NCBI GenBank assembly: GCA_023101885.1
Contig: JALPQD010000016.1
Location: 7,382,684 to 7,446,683, forward strand
Reading direction: 5' to 3'
DNA length: 64,000 bases
Source of the DNA: Typhlomys cinereus
Lineage: Eukaryota; Chordata; Mammalia; Rodentia; Platacanthomyidae
The position numbers were made by a program, and so were the translations under genes. Shown piece by piece: positions 22,856 to 29,692 of the stretch; position 1 is the first letter of the stretch, and each line of letters starts with the position of its first letter. The notes under the pieces were generated by a model that saw only the letters and a program-made list of their open reading frames with translations, did not search any database and was not told the DNA's origin.

Positions 22856-23293
22856 ACAAGAGGGCACTTAGGTGTGTGTACCTGCAGAGGTCCAAGGGTG
22901 ACATTAAGAATCATCCTGGGTTGCTCTGCCTCCTTAATACTTTGCTTGGCAGTTTCTCAGACACTGTCTTCCTGAGTTGGATTTGCTATCATTTTTGTCT
23001 GGTACGTGGTATTTTGACTCGGGATCTGGAGATTTGAACTCAGGCCCTTTTGCTTGTTAGGCAGAGGCTTTAATCCTGGAGACAACTCCCCAGCTCTCAT
23101 ATTTGCCTGTTATTTTCATTAAGTATTTACAGTAAGGCCTGCCCAGATTCACAGCACCATCTCCCGCCTTCCCCCCACAGGCATCTTCATCTTCTGCTGG
23201 TTCACCACCCTCTACTTCCCCAGCCAGATCCACCACTGCCTCCTCCTCCTCTGGCACCGCCCGCCTGGATCAGGCCCACTCGGCGTCTCATGA
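219..23293 (+). CDS. ADGRG3: Adhesion G protein-coupled receptor G3 (GPR97), coding span, 5' partial
   Basis: Eleven exons join in phase into about 523 residues plus a split first codon: 219-366, 11626-11761, 13615-13761, 14519-14653, 15071-15110, 15239-15330, 15452-15564, 17769-18049, 18141-18234, 19232-19506 and 23181-23293. The order is a cysteine-containing ectodomain, a GPCR autoproteolysis (GPS) motif with CHCDHLT (cleavage expected between Leu and Thr), then seven membrane segments encoded from 15452 onward. The protein aligns by eye along its length with human ADGRG3, a plasma-membrane adhesion GPCR known mainly from granulocytes. The signal-peptide exon is not in the window; the first visible exon starts with two bases of a split codon. 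Oddity: one extra base in the last exon changes the cytoplasmic tail (see findings). ADGRG1 and ADGRG5 are paralogues, but the downstream DRC7-KATNB1 neighbours and the residue match favour ADGRG3. Confidence 0.95.
1422..1748 (-). mobile_element. B2-superfamily SINE, reverse
   Basis: Read on the - strand it has a diverged tRNA-like head near 1748, a body with ggatgattcctgaggccacc, and a CA-rich tail near 1422-1505. It shares its body with the copies at 2744, 9696, 12223 and others. Confidence 0.75.
1854..1961. repeat. Tandem duplication, 54-base unit x 2
   Basis: Unit 1854-1907 is followed directly by 1908-1961. The copies are the same at 53 of 54 positions (last base g vs a). The unit lies at the edge of a larger interspersed repeat ending near 2230, and single-copy sequence resumes after it. 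Confidence 0.9.
2744..3040 (+). mobile_element. B2-superfamily SINE with (TC)n tail
   Basis: The head is gatgaagagatagctcaggg, followed by the common body (cctcacaagcagaaagtctt) and a 3' (TC)n run ending in aaataaataaa. It lies in ADGRG3 intron sequence. Confidence 0.85.
3139..3300. repeat. (GGAT)n tetranucleotide repeat
   Basis: About 160 bases of ggat/ggac/agat units with interruptions, in ADGRG3 intron sequence. Confidence 0.9.
3330..4140 (-). repeat. Old L1-like sequence split by a younger interspersed repeat
   Basis: AT-rich blocks (about 3330-3550 and 3985-4140) resemble the reverse complement of mammalian L1 3' regions. The intervening 3553-3985 is a + strand copy of a rodent interspersed family also seen at 6550, 8075 and 43340. 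Family names are not assigned. Confidence 0.5.
3553..3985 (+). repeat. Interspersed rodent repeat (ca. 400 bp family), forward copy
   Basis: It shares gttaacttgacaattga, gtgcccagagc (reverse) and taaggaaataaacccc-type blocks with reverse copies at 6550-6985, 8075-8465 and 43340-43735. It ends in a polyA-signal-like segment. It could be an LTR or a non-autonomous element. Confidence 0.6.
4140..4402 (-). mobile_element. GC-rich subfamily of the B2-type SINE, reverse
   Basis: On the - strand it ends in a long (CA)n preceded by a gaggttctac segment, with a body containing ggcggaag-like and gtggagcctgtgaatcccc blocks shared with 45222-45507 and 51043-51350. It interrupts an older L1-like region. 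Confidence 0.8.
6170..6492 (-). repeat. B4-like composite SINE with (GT)n
   Basis: (GT)n at about 6199-6240 is followed by gagacagggcctctcagtcc, a B1-like block, and an ID-like block ending accgtctccccggccc, as in rodent B4 elements read in reverse. Confidence 0.6.
6550..6985 (-). repeat. Interspersed rodent repeat, reverse copy
   Basis: Same family as 3553-3985: gacagcttaagggaacaggg, cagcttggcaggagag and aaacgtgcccagagct blocks. It contains an internal (GA)n at about 6724-6749. Confidence 0.6.
7378..7905 (-). repeat. Second interspersed rodent repeat with internal TA-rich block
   Basis: It begins ggtcaaggttctctggagtc and ends gtgtcaagttgacactcag, with gggaatttattgagttgac inside. These are familiar rodent repeat landmarks, but I cannot assign a family name. 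Confidence 0.55.
8075..8465 (-). repeat. Interspersed rodent repeat, reverse copy, inside old L1
   Basis: Same family as 6550-6985. It splits an old L1-like sequence (about 7915-8070 and 8466-8730) that reads continuously across it. Confidence 0.6.
8745..8890 (-). mobile_element. B1-type SINE, reverse
   Basis: gagacaaggtctcatgta and aagtgctgggattataggtg are the reverse-complement landmarks of a 7SL-derived B1 element. Confidence 0.65.
9696..9966 (+). mobile_element. B2-superfamily SINE with (CA)n tail
   Basis: It starts ggggctggagagatggctca, then continues with the common body and ends in about 46 bases of (CA)n. A short internal deletion follows ggggttaag compared with other copies. Confidence 0.85.
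10372..11440 (+). repeat. L1 fragment, forward, split by a SINE
   Basis: 10372-10500 contains gggaaatgcaaaccaaaacc and agagataccacctca, hallmark sequence of the L1 ORF2 3' end. 10856-11440 continues with L1-like 3' sequence after the inserted SINE. No open reading frame remains. Confidence 0.7.
10511..10840 (+). mobile_element. B2-superfamily SINE with long (TC)n tail
   Basis: The head gtgctggagaaatggctcag is followed by the common body, about 60 bases of (TC)n and an A-rich end. It is inserted in a + strand L1 fragment that continues on both sides. Confidence 0.85.
11626..11761 (+). CDS. ADGRG3: ADGRG3 coding exon, ectodomain
   Basis: The acceptor is ctcttgcag at 11625 and the donor gtgagg at 11762. 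The exon starts with the last base of the Arg codon, reads [11 protein letters not shown].. and ends in phase 0 after ..QPSQ. It matches the human segment YWLNYE..PSQ. It carries the sequon-like NFST and lies 11.3 kb beyond the preceding exon. Confidence 0.94.
12110..12222 (+). repeat. MIR fragment
   Basis: Contains attcaaaccccagccctgcc and cctcagcgtccccatctgta, which match the MIR core and 3' region. Confidence 0.65.
12223..12528 (+). mobile_element. B2-superfamily SINE with (AC)n and (GATA)n tail
   Basis: The head is ggggctggagagatggctca. The body is shortened before the tail, which is (AC)n at 12423-12450 followed by about 78 bases of GATA repeats. It follows a MIR-like stretch directly. 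Confidence 0.85.
12423..12528. repeat. (AC)n followed by (GATA)n
   Basis: About 28 bases of AC then about 78 bases of gata units with one interruption, at the tail of the SINE at 12223. Confidence 0.92.
13615..13761 (+). CDS. ADGRG3: ADGRG3 coding exon, ectodomain (GAIN region)
   Basis: The acceptor is ggtttcag at 13614 and the donor gtgaga at 13762. It is 147 bases, phase 0 to 0. The peptide begins [16 protein letters not shown] and includes [21 protein letters not shown], a GAIN-domain beta-strand stretch with an N-glycosylation sequon (NRS). Confidence 0.94.
14519..14653 (+). CDS. ADGRG3: ADGRG3 coding exon, GAIN domain
   Basis: The acceptor is cctcccag at 14518 and the donor gtaagt at 14654. 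It is 135 bases, phase 0 to 0. The peptide includes [14 protein letters not shown] and [10 protein letters not shown], which correspond closely to the human GAIN subdomain before the GPS motif. Confidence 0.94.
15071..15110 (+). CDS. ADGRG3: ADGRG3 short coding exon (CVFWD of the GPS region)
   Basis: This 40-base exon runs between tggtttcag and gtaggg and encodes [13 protein letters not shown] plus one base of a Gly codon. CVFWD is the first conserved cysteine/tryptophan block of the GPS motif in adhesion GPCRs. Confidence 0.92.
15239..15330 (+). CDS. ADGRG3: ADGRG3 coding exon with the GPS cleavage site
   Basis: The acceptor is gtctgcag at 15238 and the donor gtaaca at 15331. The exon encodes GDWASQGC.. 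and then [16 protein letters not shown] is the canonical autoproteolysis site, so cleavage and a tethered agonist starting TFFALLL are expected from family knowledge. Confidence 0.95.
15452..15564 (+). CDS. ADGRG3: ADGRG3 coding exon, transmembrane segment 1
   Basis: The acceptor is ctcatccgcag at 15451 and the donor gtaggt at 15565. The peptide starts [19 protein letters not shown] and continues into a hydrophobic helix ([14 protein letters not shown]). The exon ends with two bases of an Arg codon. Confidence 0.94.
15565..17768 (+). other. ADGRG3 intron without further genes
   Basis: Mostly single-copy sequence with a TG-rich stretch at about 16170-16290. I see no exon with flanking splice signals that matches the receptor, and no clear SINE. 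Confidence 0.6.
17769..18049 (+). CDS. ADGRG3: ADGRG3 coding exon, transmembrane segments 2-3
   Basis: The acceptor is ctctcccag at 17768 and the donor gtaggt at 18050. It encodes (R)[18 protein letters not shown].. and two hydrophobic helices, including [20 protein letters not shown] with the TM3 core. A second AG 13 bases downstream would break the frame, so the upstream AG is used here. The next intron is only 91 bases. Confidence 0.94.
18141..18234 (+). CDS. ADGRG3: ADGRG3 coding exon, transmembrane segment 4
   Basis: The acceptor is ctgtgttcag at 18140 and the donor gtgagt at 18235. The peptide is (G)[20 protein letters not shown].. ending at ..RTSLEL. It corresponds to TM4 and the start of extracellular loop 2. 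Confidence 0.94.
19232..19506 (+). CDS. ADGRG3: ADGRG3 coding exon, transmembrane segments 5-7
   Basis: The acceptor is acctcctccag at 19231 and the donor gtgagg at 19507. It begins (L)[17 protein letters not shown]. It then has hydrophobic TM5, a basic third intracellular loop ([10 protein letters not shown]), TM6 with [12 protein letters not shown] and most of TM7 ([14 protein letters not shown]). The CW motif of loop 2 is typical of adhesion GPCRs. Confidence 0.95.
20283..20995 (-). repeat. Two adjacent interspersed rodent repeats
   Basis: 20283-20590 (gtattagttgcttttctc to cctgtcaagttgacag) and 20600-20995 (ttttaactgtggcaaaat to gtcaggttgacaatga) each have tttattttggctcac- or ttgaattggatc-type landmarks of L1 3' or LTR-like rodent repeats. 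The rest of the 19507-23180 intron shows nothing further apart from the SINE near its end. Confidence 0.5.
22800..23098 (-). mobile_element. B2-superfamily SINE, reverse, just upstream of ADGRG3 last exon
   Basis: Tail-first on the + strand: TG-rich at 22800-22855, body with caagggtgacattaagaatc, and head near 23098. It ends about 80 bases before the acceptor at 23180. It is more diverged than most copies. Confidence 0.75.
23181..23293 (+). CDS. ADGRG3: ADGRG3 terminal coding exon with frameshifted tail
   Basis: The acceptor is ttccccccacag at 23180. In the frame set by the previous exon it reads (G)[15 protein letters not shown] and then [16 protein letters not shown].. to a TGA at 23291-23293. 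The family tail ([18 protein letters not shown]) is present one frame over from 23229 and ends in a TAG at 23295-23297. A single extra base near 23228 explains both readings. The tail may be truly altered, or the base may be an assembly error. Confidence 0.9.
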
Positions 23294-24100
23294 CTAGGAA
23301 CTGCTGCCTCTCTCAGCCCGGCCGGCTCACCGTGACTTGGGCAGCCTTCTGGACTCACTTGCCTTTTCTGTACCTGCAGAGGGAGAGTGTGAGGCCCAGC
23401 TTGGACCATACGGCTTCACATGTCCCCTCCAGATATGTCTATGATCCAAGAAGTCACGCATGCAGGTTTCCGGGAGGCTAAAGTTCCTGTTGTAGCCTGA
23501 GACTTCCTGCCAGCTAAGAGCGTCACCTGCGCCCCTGCTCTGTCTCTGTAGCTGTCCTCTTCCATCGCCCACCTCTGATCTCAGCAGGAACCAATGAGGG
23601 GAGACTACTGGTGAAGCCTTCACCCCAGCCCACTGCCCTACGAACTCCACCCTGAGGGGCAATAGGAGGTCATTGTCCCCTGGGATGCTAGGGGAGCTGA
23701 GCACTGGAGGTTTGTATTGGAGGCTATGTTGAGCTCCCATCTGCTCCATCTTTATCTGCCACCGGCCCAGAGTTCATCCTTACACAGGTGACCCCACCAT
23801 TAAGGGGACTGGGATTGCTCCAGATACCCAGCATACTGAATTTCAGAGAACTGAAGTGTGTGTGCTCCCTCGTTCTCCCCACCTCTGATCTGCAGTCATT
23901 GTGGGGTCCAGGGCTCTGCCCGCCGGCCCCTGTCTTTATCAGGGTGAAAGAAGCAAGGGATAGGTCTGCACTCCTGCCAGTAGAAACCTGGACAGCCCTG
24001 CCCACCATGCCAACCCCAGCCCAAGCACCTAGGCCTGGCCATGTCAAACCAAATAATCACCACAGAGATTTCAATAAATGCTTGTTGGCTGAGCAGATAG
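23294..24100 (+). other. ADGRG3: ADGRG3 3' untranslated region
   Basis: This is non-repetitive sequence after the stop, running to the first good polyadenylation hexamer. I see no ORF resembling a known protein in it. The end is inferred from the hexamer at 24073. Confidence 0.6.
24073..24078 (+). terminator. ADGRG3: Polyadenylation signal of ADGRG3
   Basis: AATAAA lies in tttcaataaatgcttg, followed within about 30 bases by tg-rich sequence (ttgttggctg). It is the first canonical hexamer after the ADGRG3 stop. Confidence 0.65.
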
Positions 24101-25447
24101 GTGTATGCATTTGCACCAGTCTGCCAGGGCCCCGTGCCAAGGGGATGCTTCTGGTGGGACCCAGGTGGAGCAAGTCACTTGTAGAGGCTCAGCTTTCATT
24201 CCTGAACAGATCACAGGCAACTTTCCTCACCGAGCATCAGCTCATGCAGCAGGAGACACAGCCCTGAACTGCTGCCTTCAGCCTGAGGGCTTCTCTCATG
24301 TCTTATGGACCACCCCCCTAGATACAACCAGAACTTTGACTCTGAGGCAGAAAGGAATTTCAGGAGATTCCAGTATGAGGCAGAGTTGGATTTTATTCAA
24401 GAGGTTTTTTAACATAGATTGAAGCATGAAGTTAACAGAAGTAGAGGTGCTCAGGGAAGGAATATGACATATTCAAGAGCACGAGAAACATGAACTTCTT
24501 AAAGGACCATCATACCTAAGTATCTTATATATGTATATTCATATATTCATATGTGTACATATGTGTATACACATCTGTATTTCATTGGTGCTGAAGTTAT
24601 ATAGCTCAAGGTGTTGGTAAGGAACTTTTTTTCTTCTTTTTCCTCTTACATTGATAAATGGCATTATAAGGTATTTCCAGAGGTCCCTTGGATAGGATCG
24701 TAATATGACCAGATAAAACTATAGGTCACAAGGGGTGCACAAGGGGGTCAAGCCAGGTCTTTTACTGTAAATGGGGGCCTTCTTGTGAAGCTCCTAGGAA
24801 ATTGCAAGGTTATAGCTGGGAAAGAGAAAGGCTGCATACACTCAGGCTTCAAATGTGGCTCATGGTTACTTTAGCATTTATGTCTGAAATATCTGTATAG
24901 AAAGGAATGTTGTCTCTATGCAACTACCTTAACAGTAAATGTTGTTAATTTGTTCTAAAACAAATTTTAGAACTATGTTCTAAAATTCTTGACTCTCAGC
25001 TGTCGAGAGACTTTGAGCAAATGCCAGGGTGAGGGGCTCCTTCACTCCTGATGTCCCCTAATGTTCCGTCTTTCTAGTCTGTCTCCGTAGAGAGTGGAAG
25101 ACAGAAATAGATGTGTGGTCACTCACAGGTGTAACCCTACAAAGTTAAGGCAAGGGATTAGAAGGTTTGGGGATATGGGTTCATTTGCTTTGTGAAATAA
25201 AGAATTATTAAACCTAAAAAAGTTGAAAATATTGACATTTATTTTAAAACAGAAAATAGTAGAACTGGAGACTGGGAATCAAGCAACTGGGAATCCTGGG
25301 AAGAGACAAGTGACCACATTGGAAGTTAGAGTCCCTGGGGGAACAGCAGAAACTCTTGAACATTAGGGAGAGTGTAGACAAAAGTACAGGAGATGGAGCT
25401 TTGATAGAGCTTTGCTCTTTGAAAGCTCTTAGAACATGTTGCATCTT

Positions 25448-25663
25448 GGGGACTGGAGAGATGGTTCGGGGGTTGAGCCTCTGGCTCACAAGCAGAAAGT
25501 CCTGAGTTCAGATCTTGGACACCAGGCAGAAATGGCAGTGACCTGAACTTTTGGCCCTAGAAGACAGAGATTGGGAAACTCCAGAGCAAAGAGGAAGTAG
25601 CACAATCCAAGGTGATTCTTGAAGTCACCCTTGAGCCTCCGCAGGCATACACAGTGTCCTCTG

Positions 25664-25702
<39 letters not shown>

Positions 25703-25705
25703 AAA
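25448..25705 (+). mobile_element. B2-superfamily SINE with (CA)n tail
   Basis: The head is ggactggagagatggttcgg, followed by the common body and (CA)n at about 25664-25699. It lies between ADGRG3 and DRC7. Confidence 0.8.
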
Positions 25706-26033
25706 TGAAATGAAATGCATTTGAAGTTTTATCCTGCTGTGTCTTGCTGAGAAGAAGGGAGGGAGAGGCTGATAGAAGGCTTTGTGGGGTGGAGAGCAGA
25801 CCCTTCCTCTCTCTGGCATACCTCCAGGCAGATCAAACTCCATGGAAAGTGGGAACCTTGCCTAGGTGATTGACCCAGTTGATTAGCTGATTAGCAGGCT
25901 AATTCCAGCATTACCAGAGAAACAGTAGGTGGGGTCTAGCCAAATCCCTAACAGGATTGTTGCAAGTTCAAGGCCAGCCTGCGCCATGAGGCAGGTAAAC
26001 ATAGGGACCTAGAACCCACTTGGTTAGGCTAAA

Positions 26034-26055
26034 CACACACACACACACACACACA

Positions 26056-26095
<40 letters not shown>

Positions 26096-26096
26096 C
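26034..26096. repeat. (CA)n-(GCAC)n alternating purine-pyrimidine tract
   Basis: About 22 bases of (AC)n followed by ten gcac units, then diverged cactcac repeats to about 26130. Confidence 0.92.
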
Positions 26097-26439
26097 TTGC
26101 ACTCACACTCACACTCAAGACACTCAAACACACACAGGTCTTATCCTAGACACATGTCTAGAAAGGGAATCCAAAGTGGGCATTACATCTGTTGATGGAT
26201 AGTCTGTCTCTGTAGATGGACTTTAGGATTAATTCCCTCATCTTCTCAGCCATCTTTCTCTCATGCTGAAGGACTCTGTCCCTTACCCCACAGCCTCGGA
26301 ACTGGTGACAGAAGCATCATCTGAGAAACTGCTCTTGACTCTTGGAAGGCAAGGACCATCTCATCTCCCCAACCCACTGCTCCCAACTCCTGAACTTTGG
26401 AACCCAATTTAAATCTAACAAGTTTTTATTTTATTTTAC

Positions 26440-26570
26440 TTTTGAGACAGAATCTCATGTAGCCCAGCCTGGCCTCAAATTCACCATAGCTAAGGATTTT
26501 CTTGAACTCCTGATGTTCTTGTCTCCCCCTCCCAAATAGTGGAAACACAGGTATGTGTCACCATGCCTGA
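26440..26570 (-). mobile_element. B1-type SINE, reverse
   Basis: gagacagaatctcatgtagc, ctggcctcaaattcacc and caccatgcctgatttcag are B1 landmarks in reverse orientation. Confidence 0.7.
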
Positions 26571-26687
26571 TTTCAGTTTTTAGAGTTCCCCTTCCCCCAA
26601 GAAAACAAAAAACCTTAATGTCCATGGAGGTATAGAAATTTTACAAGCACACCATGGTTGGGGACAGACCCTGAATAATTATATGAG

Positions 26688-26704
26688 ACTACATTTCCCA
26701 GAAG
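26688..26704 (+). promoter_or_regulatory. ZNF143/THAP11-type motif in the putative DRC7 promoter
   Basis: ACTACATTTCCCAGAAG resembles the promoter motif ACTACAATTCCCAG known for ZNF143/THAP11/SIX5 sites. It sits about 28 bases before an X-box-like site and about 70 bases before a plausible donor (gtaagg at 26773). Use as a promoter is inferred. Confidence 0.5.
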
Positions 26705-26731
26705 CCTCTCTTCCAGGACCTGCCCTCTGTT

Positions 26732-26745
26732 GTTACCATGGAGAT
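26732..26745 (+). promoter_or_regulatory. RFX X-box-like site upstream of DRC7
   Basis: GTTACCATGGAGAT has a perfect left half of the X-box palindrome (GTTRCCATGG) and a degenerate right half. RFX factors control motile-cilium genes, and DRC7 is one, so this marks a likely promoter 2.7 kb before the first coding exon. Function is inferred. Confidence 0.5.
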
Positions 26746-26772
26746 GATTAACAGTAAGGCTGTCCCTGGAGG
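26740..26772 (+). other. DRC7: Possible 5' non-coding exon end of DRC7
   Basis: A gagg/gtaagg donor at 26773 follows the two promoter motifs. The coding exon at 29471 has a good acceptor in front of its 16 untranslated bases, so an upstream non-coding exon is required. This is the best candidate I see, but its start is unknown. Confidence 0.3.
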
Positions 26773-27949
26773 GTAAGGAAAGAGCAGCAGACTGGGGGTG
26801 GTTGGACTTTATTTGGCGAGGGGGGGAAAAAAAGGGGAGTCAGGGAATTTCTGCCCAGGGTCCTCCAGCCCTGGTCTTTCTAGGGAAAATTTTTTGAGGG
26901 GGTTTATTTGGTGAAGAGGTTACTGGGAAGGGGCTTTAGAGAAGAGCCTGTGGGTAGAACAGTAGTTAGGGAAGATCTGTCCCTCACTGTGCCTCTGATG
27001 ACCAAGTTTGTGAGCTGTAGCTCAGAGCTCAGCTCAGGACTTGTCCCGGCTGGGACCTGGCCTGCGCACCCTTACCTTGACTTCTCCATTCCATCTCTTC
27101 TCTTGCTCTCCATTCCTCACTCCATCTTCTCTTCCAGGACTCTTTTTGGCACGTGGATTTCAGAGCCAAAAATATTGAATTTGACATCTGTCTTTTGCTG
27201 AACGTGACCCTGATCAATTCTCTCAGGATCTATGGATCTCACTCTTCTCGCCTGTGCAGTGGGTCTCATGGGAGCAGCTGCCTTCAAGTCCCTGGAGGAT
27301 TAAGTAAGGTAACCTTCAAACAGCTCTTCACACAGGGCGGAGCCAGTAAACCCTGAGTGCCTTGGAAGGTCATTCCTGCCTTCCTGGCTCTTCTTCCTGT
27401 GCCCAAGAGACCATGCACAAGGCTCTGGAGACTGGGTCTTGCTGCTTGGCTGGAAATCTGTCTTCAGGGGATTAGGGTTCTGAGCAAGCCTGCTGCACAC
27501 AAGGCTTCAGGTAGGATGGGGACTCACCTGGGACAGGCAAGTCAACTTCCAGCCACAGGTGCGCTCCGCTCCTTCCTGAGAATTGTCTGTCCCCTTTCCA
27601 CATTAAAGAAGAAGAAACTGAGGCCAGAAAAGAGCAGGGGAATGCTCCCAGGGTTTTGCAGGAGCGTTGGCAGAGCCTGCAGAGAGCAGGTTTCCTTCAA
27701 CTGGGTTCCATCTGGGCTGGCAGGCTGCGTCTCCGCCTCCCAAGGAGGTCAAGGAGCCTGGCAGGGGTGGAGACGGGCGGCAGTACCCATCTTTGCCTCC
27801 TGAATCCCCTTTATTTTGGGTGCTGAAGATGAAGCCCAGTTCCTCATATGCACTGGCACCTCTCCGACCCTGCCCTAACTCCCCTTCAGGAGCTGAGGAC
27901 GAATCTGAGAAACCCCAGCTCTTCTCTCTTTAGTTTTTCCTTTTCCCTT

Positions 27950-28330
27950 CGTGTGTGTACATGTGTGTATGTGTGTGTGTGTGTGTGTGTGTGCGCGCGC
28001 ACGCGCGTGTGCGCATGCATGGTGAATTAGAGTGTTCTTTTTCCCCAAGTGATGACGTATATGCATTTCCATGTAATGCAGGTGTGGATGTGGATGTGAA
28101 GGCCAGAGGCAGAGTTTCATTGGCCTAGAACTTGCCAAGTAGGCTAGGCTGGCTGGCCTGCAAGCCCCAGGAAATCCTTCTGTGTCTCCTTCTCCAATAT
28201 TAGGATCATACATGGATACCAAAATGTCCAGCTTTTTTTTTTTTTACATGGGCTGGGGATGAAATTCAAGTTCTTGTGAGACAGGGGTATTCTTGCTCTG
28301 TCTGTCTTTGCTTATTTCCTGAGAGCAGAT
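27950..28330 (-). repeat. B4-like composite SINE with alternating (TG)n(CG)n tract
   Basis: A tg/cg alternating stretch at 27955-28020 is followed by gaaggccagaggcagagttt and ggctggggatgaaattcaag, which resemble a rodent B4 element in reverse. Confidence 0.55.
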
Positions 28331-29159
28331 CTGAGAGGTGGGGGGGGGGCAGGAATGAATGAGAACATTAGCTGCGATGGAGTTGGGTTACCAAATTTTC
28401 ATGTGCATTTTAAGTCTGGGGTGACCCTGGGCCTTGGGAGTGTTGCTGGGAACCCAGTGACTGGCCTCAACTCTCTGCTATACCTGGCAGGCAGCTTTGA
28501 TCCTTGCAGGTGATCCTCACATCTCGCATCTTGGTGGAGGGACCAAGGCTCTGTGCCCACCACACTCAGCCCACTAGCGACCCCTCTGCTCACGTATCAT
28601 TGGCTAGATCTAGGTCACAACTTAGGCAAGTCTTCGCAGCCCAAGAGTCCAGGAAGCTGGACATTTCAAGGCAGGTGTCCTGCTATGACACTGCTAGTGG
28701 ATCTTTGGGTAGGTCCTGTGCAGTGTGCCTCAGAGAGACTGTCCCATGGCCATGGGCAAGCTTCTCCTTGGCACCCAAGCACACTTGGCATCTTAGTGAG
28801 AGTCACAGGAAAGTGACTGTTCTCTAAGCTGCCAACCCCTCAATGCCTTGGGGCAGCTTTGGCTTTGCAAGTCATGCCTCAGTTTCCAGTTTGGTGAGAA
28901 GAGACTTACCTATCCCTTTTCTTTTCTTTTCCTTTTTTTTTTTTTTTTGAGGGAATGGGATTATGTTTTGTATCATCTTGTTATTCTAAGCAACTTTCTT
29001 TAAGTTAAGTCACTAATGGACTTTATAAATATAAATAAGAAACTACAGTATTGGTGTGTTATTTGCCAGAGAGAGAAAGTAACTGCCAAAATGAATACAA
29101 TATCCGCACAGCTGCATTAGTACCTCTGGACCACCTGATGCCCGCCTCCGTGTGTGTTT

Positions 29160-29275
29160 GTAGAGACAGGGCCTCACTATGTAGTCCAGACTAGTCTGGC
29201 CCCTGTGATCCTCCTGCCTCATCCTCCCAAGTCCTGGTGAACTACAGGCACTTTCCACCACACCCAGCTCCTTGT
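29160..29275 (-). mobile_element. B1-type SINE, reverse
   Basis: gagacagggcctcactatgt and ccaccacacccagc are canonical B1 reverse-complement landmarks. It lies about 200 bases before the first DRC7 coding exon. Confidence 0.8.
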
Positions 29276-29470
29276 CTTCATTTTAGATTGTGAGTGTTGA
29301 AAAGTGTTACAGATAGGCTAGCGCTAGACGGAGACTTTCCCCATAACAGAAGCGTCTCAGGGATCGTGTCCGTCCCCGTGACAGAAAGCATCTCCAGGTC
29401 TCCCGGTCCCCCATCTCAGCCCCTCTCTGGCTGGTGGTGGCCATCTGAGCACATCTGCTCTTCCCTGCAG

Positions 29471-29692
29471 AGCCAGAGACACCAGGATGGAGGTCCTAAA
29501 GGAGAAAGTGGAGGAGGAAGAGGCAGCTGAGCGTGAGCAGGAGACTGGGCGGACAGACCGGACAGAGAAGACGGAGAAGACAACGCGGCCGGCCGAAGTG
29601 AACAAGGGGGAAACCATCTTGACTCAGGACAACCTTCGGGACCTGGAGAAGGCACTGTCAGAGATAGAGATGCCCATCCCAGCCGAGGCCCC
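29471..29692 (+). CDS. DRC7: DRC7 first coding exon
   Basis: The acceptor is cttccctgcag at 29470, then 16 untranslated bases, ATG at 29487, and donor gtgagt at 29693. It encodes MEVLKEKVEEEEAAEREQE.., a highly charged coiled-coil-like start, ending with two bases of a Pro codon. The Kozak context is strong. Confidence 0.94.

Larger units (their letters stand above)
24101..26680. other. Intergenic stretch between ADGRG3 and DRC7
   Basis: AT-rich, mostly unrecognised sequence with one SINE (25448), a (CA)n/(GCAC)n tract (26034-26096) and a B1 (26440-26570). I see no exon or conserved peptide. Confidence 0.6.
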
